Of a stretch of DNA of 10,647 nucleotides, positions 5,181 to 10,647 are shown one piece after another; positions within the stretch are counted from its first letter, which is position 1, and every line of letters begins with the position of its first letter. Source of the DNA: CAYOVG01 sp964407285 (GTDB lineage: Bacteria; Desulfobacterota; Syntrophobacteria; Syntrophobacterales; Syntrophobacteraceae); contig CAYOVG010000257.1 in the NCBI GenBank assembly GCA_964407285.1, positions 1-10,647 of the forward strand. The letters are read 5' to 3'. A model generated the notes under the pieces. That model made no database searches, was not told the origin of the DNA, and worked only from the letters and a program-made list of their open reading frames with translations. Both the position numbers and the translations under genes were made by a program.

Positions 5181-8100
5181 CGTCGCCTGACGATCAAAGC
5201 ATGGTAGACCATGAAATCCTGGATCTCTTCCGATCGGATATGGTCGATCACAAGGCGGTCCTGGAAGGCAATCTCCTGGCCTTGAAGGACTATCCGGGCG
5301 CGGTGGACCGCCTCGGCGCCCTTGCGACGTCGGCGTTCGCCGTGCGCGGGGCGGCTCAGATCGTGGGGCTGGACAAGGTGGCCGGACTGGCGGGGGCCGT
5401 TCACGGCCTTCTTGGCGAAGCCGTGAAAGGGGTGATTCAGCTCGAATCGAAGCACATCGACCTGCTGATCGGAAGCGTGAAGCTGCTCGGCGGCATTTGC
5501 GATGCTTCCGACGAAGAGGTGCTGCGATGGCCGGGGCCGCTCGGCCCGGAATACGACGATCTGTGCGCTCGTTTTGCGGAGGTGGCGGCGGGTGGCGGTA
5601 AGAGTCGGGGTGAGGCGGTAAATGGGCTTCCCGCCGGTTCCCCTCCTCGGCCCGCTCCTCTTCCCTCGGAGGGGGTTGGAGAGGGGCCCCCCGGGGGTGG
5701 AGGGACTGCGTCTCCCCCGGAAGCAGGAGCCGCTCTCCCGGAGGCAAGCTCCATTATGGAGAGAGAGTCGGCGGGAGCCGCCCTCCCGGCGCAGCCCGCG
5801 CCCCCGAAGCCGGACCCTTTTCGGGAAGAAGAATTCGAAGCCGCCGCGCAGGCCCCCTCCCTCATGCTCGACCCGGTCATGCTCGATATCTTCCGGACCG
5901 AAGTGGCGAGCAACACCCAGATCATGAGCGAGGGACTGTTGCTCCTGGAATCGGAATCCGGCATAGCGGCCCCGGACACGCTGGACTCCCTGATGCGCGC
6001 CGCCCACTCCATAAAGGGGGCGGGCCGGATCGTGGACCTCGATCCCGTGGTCAAAATCTCCCACGCCATGGAGGACTGCTTCGTCGCAGCCCGAAGAAAC
6101 GAAATCTCCCTGCTGCCGGAACATATCGACGTTCTGCTGAAGTCGATCGACGTGCTGGTCAGGATATCCAACGCGGCGGGAGAAAACCCCGGGCAGTGGC
6201 AAAGCTCCGAGTTTACCCTGCAGATCGACGAACTGGTCGATACCGTCCGTTCCATGAGCACCGGGAAGAGCGCGCCCAAAAAGCCCGTTCCGTCTGCGCC
6301 TCCTCCTCCGGCAGGTCCGCGGGTCCTTGCGCCGGAGACCGGTTCCTTGCCCGCGACGACGCCCGCGGTCGCTTCCCCGCCTTCGCTCCCGGCAGCGGGC
6401 GCAACCGGCCCGGACCATAAGCCGCCCGTTCCGCCTGTGCCTTCGGGGCTCTCCGCGTCCCCGGGCGAAGCTCCTCGAGCCGCTCCCTCGCCGCCCGCCG
6501 GCCGGGGGCCTGCCCAACATGCGCCCGAATCGCCCCATCCCCATGCTCCACAACCCGCTACCCCGGTTGCGCACGCTTCCCCCCGCGCAGGCGCCGCGAG
6601 CGTGGCGAAACCCGGCGCGGGATGTTCCGTTCCGGGAACGTCCCCGTCTTCGGATACGCTCCACAAAGACTCCACTCTCCGCCAGGGGCCGATGATCCGC
6701 GTCGGGGCGGCCAAAATAGAACGCCTGATAGGACTCGCCGGCGAGGTCGTGGTGAATACCCGATGGCTTCCGATGTTTTCGGATTCGCTCTTCGTTCTGA
6801 AGAGGGACCAGACCGAGCTTTTCAGCATCCTGGAGCAGCTCCAGGAGGAAATCGCGGAAAACCGCAACGGGAGCGGAAGGTCCTGTGAACTGATACGGCA
6901 GGCGAGAGACAGGCTCAGAGGCTGCGGCATGAAAGTAGCCGACAGGATAAACCGCCTCAACACGTTCATCAGCAGCACCACGACCCTTTCCGAACGGCTC
7001 TACCAGGAAGCCGTCGGGGTCCGGATGCGCCCTTTCGCCAGTGGAACGGATGTGCGGGGGCTTCCCCGCATGGTGCGCGACCTGGCCCGGAGTCTCGGGA
7101 AGAGGGTCAAACTCGAAATCGTGGGCAGGTCCACCGAAGTGGATCGCGACATACTGGAAAGGCTGGACGCGCCCCTCAACCATCTGCTCCGAAACGCCGT
7201 GGACCATGGCATAGAGACCCCCGAGGAGCGCAGGGCCGCCGGAAAGCCCGAAACCGGCTCGATACGCCTGCAGGTCGAGCACCGGTCCGGGATGCTGATG
7301 ATCAGAATTTCCGATGACGGGCGCGGCATCGACATGGACCGGCTGAAGCAGCGGATACTTCGGAAGGGGCTCGCCAGCCGCGAGTTGATGGAGCGGCTTT
7401 CGGAATCGGAGTTGATGGATTTCCTGTTTCTGCCCGGCTTCAGCACCGCGGAGAAGGTGACCGAAATATCGGGCAGGGGCGTGGGGCTCGATGTCGTCCA
7501 CAGCATGGTCCACGAGGTCGGAGGCGTCGTCCGGGCCACTTCGAAAAAAGGGGAGGGCATCACCTTCCATATGGAGCTCCCCCTGACCCTTTCGGTCATT
7601 CGCACCCTGCTGGTGAAGATCGCCGATGAAGCGTACGCTTTCCCCCTGGCGCGGATCGAAACCTGCCTGCGCATATGCGGCGACGATATTCAGAAAGTCG
7701 AGGACCGCCGCTACTTCAGGTATAACGGCGGGAACATCGCCCTCGTGAAGACGCACCGGGTCCTGGATATTCCGGAAATCGAGGAGAAGAGCGTCGTTTT
7801 GTCCGTCGTGGTCGTGAGCGACAGGGCGGATGCCTACGGGATGGTGGTGGACGACTTCCTGGGCGAGTGCGACCTCGTGGTGCGGCCTCTGGACCGGCGG
7901 CTGGGAAAAGTCACGAACTTCAGCGCCGCGGCGCTTCTGCTGGACGGGACCCCGGTCCTGATATTCGATGTCGACGACCTGGTATGTTCCATCAACAACC
8001 AGCTCTCCGGGAAGCGCCTCTCCACAGTGGCTGCGGCCGACGACAAGGCGATGGAAAGAGCGAAGAAACGAATCCTGGTGGTGGACGATTCCATCACGGT

Positions 8101-8455
8101 CCGGGAACTCGAACGTAAGATGCTCGAGAACAAGGGATACCAGGTCGAGGTGGCCGTGGACGGCATGGACGGCTGGAACGCGATCAGGTCCAACCAGTAC
8201 GACATGATCATTTCCGACGTGGACATGCCGAGGATGAACGGGATCGAATTGATCACCCAGGTGCGGCAGCATCCCGATTTCAAGGCGCTGCCGGTGATCA
8301 TTATTTCGTACAAGGACAACGAGGAGGACAAACTGGCGGGATTGCAGGCCGGAGCGAACTACTACCTCACCAAGAGCAGTTTTCAGGATCATTCGTTTAT
8401 CGAAGCGGTGGTGGATCTTATAGGTGAACCAGACATTACGGATCGGGATAATTGA
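5177..8455 (+). CDS. cheA: Hybrid CheA histidine kinase: two Hpt-like domains, kinase core, CheW-like domain and receiver (WspE-like)
   Basis: This 1092-residue cytoplasmic kinase is longer than typical CheA or WspE. Domain order: Hpt-like 1 (about 14-135), Pro/Gly-rich linker (about 140-215), Hpt 2 (about 230-360), Pro/Ala-rich linker (about 362-505), dimerisation and ATPase domains (about 506-800), CheW-like P5 (about 802-940) and receiver (about 964-1085). Hpt 2 has the phospho-accepting His277 in RAAHSIKGAGRIV. Hpt-like 1 aligns as TSAFAVRGAAQIV, with Phe54 in place of the His, so it cannot be phosphorylated at the usual site. The ATP site is intact: HLLRNAVDHGIE (669-680), DDGRGID (713-719) and GRGVGLDVV (766-774). 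The receiver keeps D970/D971, phospho-acceptor D1014, S1044 and K1066. It should phosphorylate its own receiver, CheB and the receiver-kinase encoded at 9511. The start overlaps the preceding cheW by ATGA. Confidence 0.96.
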   Translation: MTSPDDQSMVDHEILDLFRSDMVDHKAVLEGNLLALKDYPGAVDRLGALATSAFAVRGAAQIVGLDKVAGLAGAVHGLLGEAVKGVIQLESKHIDLLIGSVKLLGGICDASDEEVLRWPGPLGPEYDDLCARFAEVAAGGGKSRGEAVNGLPAGSPPRPAPLPSEGVGEGPPGGGGTASPPEAGAALPEASSIMERESAGAALPAQPAPPKPDPFREEEFEAAAQAPSLMLDPVMLDIFRTEVASNTQIMSEGLLLLESESGIAAPDTLDSLMRAAHSIKGAGRIVDLDPVVKISHAMEDCFVAARRNEISLLPEHIDVLLKSIDVLVRISNAAGENPGQWQSSEFTLQIDELVDTVRSMSTGKSAPKKPVPSAPPPPAGPRVLAPETGSLPATTPAVASPPSLPAAGATGPDHKPPVPPVPSGLSASPGEAPRAAPSPPAGRGPAQHAPESPHPHAPQPATPVAHASPRAGAASVAKPGAGCSVPGTSPSSDTLHKDSTLRQGPMIRVGAAKIERLIGLAGEVVVNTRWLPMFSDSLFVLKRDQTELFSILEQLQEEIAENRNGSGRSCELIRQARDRLRGCGMKVADRINRLNTFISSTTTLSERLYQEAVGVRMRPFASGTDVRGLPRMVRDLARSLGKRVKLEIVGRSTEVDRDILERLDAPLNHLLRNAVDHGIETPEERRAAGKPETGSIRLQVEHRSGMLMIRISDDGRGIDMDRLKQRILRKGLASRELMERLSESELMDFLFLPGFSTAEKVTEISGRGVGLDVVHSMVHEVGGVVRATSKKGEGITFHMELPLTLSVIRTLLVKIADEAYAFPLARIETCLRICGDDIQKVEDRRYFRYNGGNIALVKTHRVLDIPEIEEKSVVLSVVVVSDRADAYGMVVDDFLGECDLVVRPLDRRLGKVTNFSAAALLLDGTPVLIFDVDDLVCSINNQLSGKRLSTVAAADDKAMERAKKRILVVDDSITVRELERKMLENKGYQVEVAVDGMDGWNAIRSNQYDMIISDVDMPRMNGIELITQVRQHPDFKALPVIIISYKDNEEDKLAGLQAGANYYLTKSSFQDHSFIEAVVDLIGEPDITDRDN
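5641..5700. repeat. GC-rich inverted-repeat sequence inside the first cheA linker
   Basis: This stretch contains several overlapping inverted repeats, such as CCCTCGGAGGG, GGGGCCCC and CCCCCCGGGGG. It encodes part of a Pro/Gly-rich linker between the two Hpt-like domains. It resembles dispersed intergenic repeat sequence translated in frame. It is a base-composition oddity; repeat-family membership is not shown. Confidence 0.4.
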
Positions 8456-8460
8456 ACTGG

Positions 8461-9501
8461 ATGATACGAATCGGGATAGTCAACGATCTTGCGCTGGCCG
8501 TGGAAGCCATGCGCCGAATAATCCTCAACGTTCCGGGCTATGAAGTCGCCTGGGTGGCCCGCAACGGGGTCGAGGCGGTGGAGAAGTGCGCGAGCGACAC
8601 CCCTCACCTCGTCCTCATGGACATCATCATGCCGGTCATGGACGGAGTGGAGGCGACTCGCAGAATAATGAAGGAATCCCCGTGCCCCATCCTTATCGTG
8701 AGCGCCGGTCCGGACGACAAGGTTTCGAAGGTTTTCGAGGCCATGGGGTACGGGGCCCTCGATGTGGTGGATACGCCGAGCATGGGGAACGATGCCGCGG
8801 CGCAACGCAACCGGGAGGTACTCCTGAGGAAGATCAGGATACTGTCCAGACTGGCCGGGCAGTTTCCACGGGCCGGCGGCAACCGGGCGGTGAAGCCGCC
8901 TCCGCCCCCGGTCGTCAAGAAGGCCCGGCCCCTGATCGGGATCGGGGCGTCCACGGGCGGTCCGAAGGCCTTGCTGGAGGTGCTCTCCAGTATCCCCCGG
9001 TCCATCAGCGCTCCCATCGTCATCGTGCAGCACGTGGATGAGGCGTTCTCGGCGGGGATGACGAGCTGGCTGAACCGGCAGACGGAAGTGGACGTGGTCC
9101 TGGCCGAGAATGGACGGCGTCCCGAGCCGGGAAAAGCCTACGTGGCGTCCACGAACGACCACCTGGTCCTGTCCTCGGACCTCACTTTCGGCTATACTCA
9201 GGAGCCGCGAAACGCCACGTACAGGCCGTCCATAGACACCTTTTTCACGAGCGTGGCCGAGTACTGGCCGGGAAAGGGCGGCGCTGCGCTGCTGACCGGC
9301 ATGGGAAAGGACGGAGCCCAGGGACTGGCCCTCCTGCGGCAGAAGGGCTGGTACACCATAGCCCAGGACGAAGCCACCAGTATCGTGTACGGCATGCCGA
9401 AGGCGGCGAAGGAACTGGGCGCCGCCGTGGACATCCTTCCCGTTCAGGACATCGGAAAGGCCATTATGGATTTTCTGAAGCGCTCCTCGCAGGGCGGCTG
9501 A
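8461..9501 (+). CDS. cheB: CheB receptor methylesterase/deamidase (WspF-like)
   Basis: This 346-residue protein has a receiver domain (about 1-125), a Pro-rich linker (PPPPP at about 146-150) and a methylesterase domain (about 156-340). It removes the methyl groups added by CheR and so resets the receptor. The catalytic triad is visible as Ser164 (GASTGG), His191 (VQHVD) and Asp284 (TGMGKDGA). The receiver has D54 (VLMDIIMPVMDG) as phosphate acceptor. The acidic pair is N8-D9, and the usual Lys before Pro is Asp104 (DVVDTP), so phosphorylation behaviour may differ from classical CheB. I chose ATG 8461 because RIGIVNDL then sits at the normal receiver start. An in-frame TTG at 8452 would overlap the cheA stop and add three residues. 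In Wsp, loss of WspF locks signalling on, so this gene probably sets the output level here too. Confidence 0.95.
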   Translation: MIRIGIVNDLALAVEAMRRIILNVPGYEVAWVARNGVEAVEKCASDTPHLVLMDIIMPVMDGVEATRRIMKESPCPILIVSAGPDDKVSKVFEAMGYGALDVVDTPSMGNDAAAQRNREVLLRKIRILSRLAGQFPRAGGNRAVKPPPPPVVKKARPLIGIGASTGGPKALLEVLSSIPRSISAPIVIVQHVDEAFSAGMTSWLNRQTEVDVVLAENGRRPEPGKAYVASTNDHLVLSSDLTFGYTQEPRNATYRPSIDTFFTSVAEYWPGKGGAALLTGMGKDGAQGLALLRQKGWYTIAQDEATSIVYGMPKAAKELGAAVDILPVQDIGKAIMDFLKRSSQGG

Positions 9502-9510
9502 AAGTGAATT

Positions 9511-10647
9511 ATGTCAAAAGACCATCCCACGCAGCATCGAATCACGATCCTTCTGATAGACGATCAGGCTATCATCGGAGAGGCGCTTCGACGGGTGTTC
9601 GGCACGGAACCGGATATGGACTTCCATTTCTGCCAGGACCCCAAGCATGCCATCCGGGTCGCGAACCGGATCGCTCCCACCGTGATCCTCCAGGATCTGA
9701 TCATGCCGGAAATCGACGGTCTCCTGCTGGTCAGGTATTTCCGGGCCAACAGGGCAACGCGCGATATCCCTCTCATAGTGCTGTCCAGTAAGGAAGAACC
9801 CCATACGAAGGCGGAAGCGTTCGCCCTGGGGGCGAACGACTACCTGGTCAAGCTTCCCGACAGCATGGAGATGATCGCGCGCATCCGCTACCACGCGGGG
9901 GCCTACATCAACCTCCTGAAGAGAAACGAGGCGGAAAGGGAGTTGATCGATGCGCGGGATGCGGCCGAACGGGCGCGCATGGAGTTGGAGGAAGTCAACC
10001 GGCAGCTCAAGGACGCCATCGCGCACGCCCGGGAGATGGCGTCGAAGGCGGAAGCGGCCTCGCAGGCGAAGAGCCAGTTTCTGGCCAATATGAGCCACGA
10101 AATCAGGACCCCGATGAATGCGATCCTGGGAATGGCCCATCTCGCCCTGAAAACCGAGCTTACGCCGAAGCAGGTCGACTACATCAGGAAGATCGACACG
10201 TCGGCCCGGTCGCTTCTCAACATCATCAACGACGTGCTGGACTTCTCCAAGGTCGAGGCGGGGAGGCTGGAACTCGAACTGGTCGATTTCAACCTCGACG
10301 ATGTTCTGCAAAATATTTCCAGCATCGTGACGGTGGGAGCGCGGGAGAAGGAACTGGAGTTTCTGTTTCGCATCAGTCCCGACGTGCCGCTGGAGCTTCG
10401 GGGCGATCCCACGCGGCTCGGACAGATCCTCACCAACCTGGCCAACAATGCGGTCAAGTTTACGGAGAAGGGGGAGATCGTCCTGAGCGTGGAGCTCATC
10501 GGGAAGATCGACGAGGAGGGAAATGCGCTGCTGCGGTTCTCGGTGAGCGATACCGGCATCGGGATGTCCAAGGAACAGATGGAGAAGGTCTTCGAGGCCT
10601 TTACCCAGGCCGATACGTCCACGACGCGCAAGTACGGCGGCACGGGG
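9511..10647 (+). CDS. WspR-like receiver fused to a histidine kinase (3' end outside window)
   Basis: The frame is open for 379 codons to the window edge. The receiver (about 10-130) has D17/D18, phospho-acceptor D62 (VILQDLIMPEIDG), S92 and K114. Its sequence closely resembles the WspR receiver as I remember it, including IDDQAIIGEALRR, DFHFC.DP, IVLSSKE and GANDYLVKLPD. A coiled coil follows (about 135-185). Instead of a GGDEF domain there is then a HisKA domain with His196 (FLANMSHEIRTPMNAILGMAH). The HATPase region has NLANNAVKFTEKGEIVLSV (N box) and FSVSDTGIGMS (G1 box), and ends at KYGGTG, the start of the G2 region. It sits 9 bp after cheB, in the wspR slot, so it is the likely output of the pathway. 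What follows, perhaps another receiver or an Hpt, is not visible. The start is ATG 9511; the ribosome binding site is weak. Confidence 0.93.
   Translation, partial: MSKDHPTQHRITILLIDDQAIIGEALRRVFGTEPDMDFHFCQDPKHAIRVANRIAPTVILQDLIMPEIDGLLLVRYFRANRATRDIPLIVLSSKEEPHTKAEAFALGANDYLVKLPDSMEMIARIRYHAGAYINLLKRNEAERELIDARDAAERARMELEEVNRQLKDAIAHAREMASKAEAASQAKSQFLANMSHEIRTPMNAILGMAHLALKTELTPKQVDYIRKIDTSARSLLNIINDVLDFSKVEAGRLELELVDFNLDDVLQNISSIVTVGAREKELEFLFRISPDVPLELRGDPTRLGQILTNLANNAVKFTEKGEIVLSVELIGKIDEEGNALLRFSVSDTGIGMSKEQMEKVFEAFTQADTSTTRKYGGTG

Noticed and set aside
5105..8392. 1095-codon open frame on the minus strand opposite cheA
   Set aside because: It is a GC-rich antisense shadow: no recognisable domain, Arg/Gly/His-rich composition, and the + strand frame has intact CheA motifs throughout.
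9504..9791. GTG-started 95-codon frame after cheB
   Set aside because: It is out of frame with the clear receiver-kinase reading from ATG 9511 and has no recognisable features.

Overview
The window holds one strand-uniform gene cluster, all on the + strand, of high GC content. It starts inside a [NiFe]-hydrogenase small-subunit gene and ends inside a histidine-kinase gene. A multi-FeS hydrogenase next to a chemoreceptor with a periplasmic c-type heme motif points to an anaerobic, H2- and cytochrome-using bacterium. My best guess is Desulfobacterota (the former Deltaproteobacteria, perhaps near the Syntrophobacterales). That placement is inference from gene content only.

Layout. 1-587: C-terminal 194 codons of a [NiFe]-hydrogenase small subunit. 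591-2240: membrane chemoreceptor (MCP) with a CxxCH heme motif in its periplasmic domain. 2260-2697: CheW. 2698-2911: short intergenic stretch with a hairpin, an 18-bp palindrome and 7-bp CGCAACN repeats. 2912-4450: CheR methyltransferase with a low-complexity linker and a C-terminal TPR-like region. 4451-4505: spacer with a 9-bp-period TTCGTG repeat. 4506-5180: second CheW with a cysteine-bearing N-terminal extension. 5177-8455: very large CheA with two Hpt-like domains, kinase core, CheW-like domain and fused receiver. 8461-9501: CheB methylesterase. 9511 to the window end: receiver domain fused to a histidine kinase, cut off by the window edge.

The order MCP - CheW - CheR(TPR) - CheW - CheA(REC) - CheB - response regulator is that of the Wsp surface-sensing chemosensory operon of Pseudomonas (wspA-B-C-D-E-F-R). 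Details of the proteins support the match: the receptor tip, the N-terminal cysteine motif of the second CheW, and the receiver of the last gene. I therefore read this as a Wsp-type ('alternative cellular functions') chemosensory system rather than a flagellar one. No flagellar, cheY, cheC or cheD gene is visible.

Two things depart from the textbook Wsp system. The input appears to be redox or H2 related: the receptor carries a heme c motif, and its gene starts 3 bp after a hydrogenase small-subunit gene that contains its ribosome binding site. The output is also changed: the WspR-like receiver is joined to a HisKA/HATPase kinase where WspR has its GGDEF diguanylate cyclase. A working model, which is inference, is that periplasmic hydrogenase or redox state is sensed by the heme receptor, passed through CheW/CheA with CheR/CheB adaptation, and delivered to a second kinase cascade.
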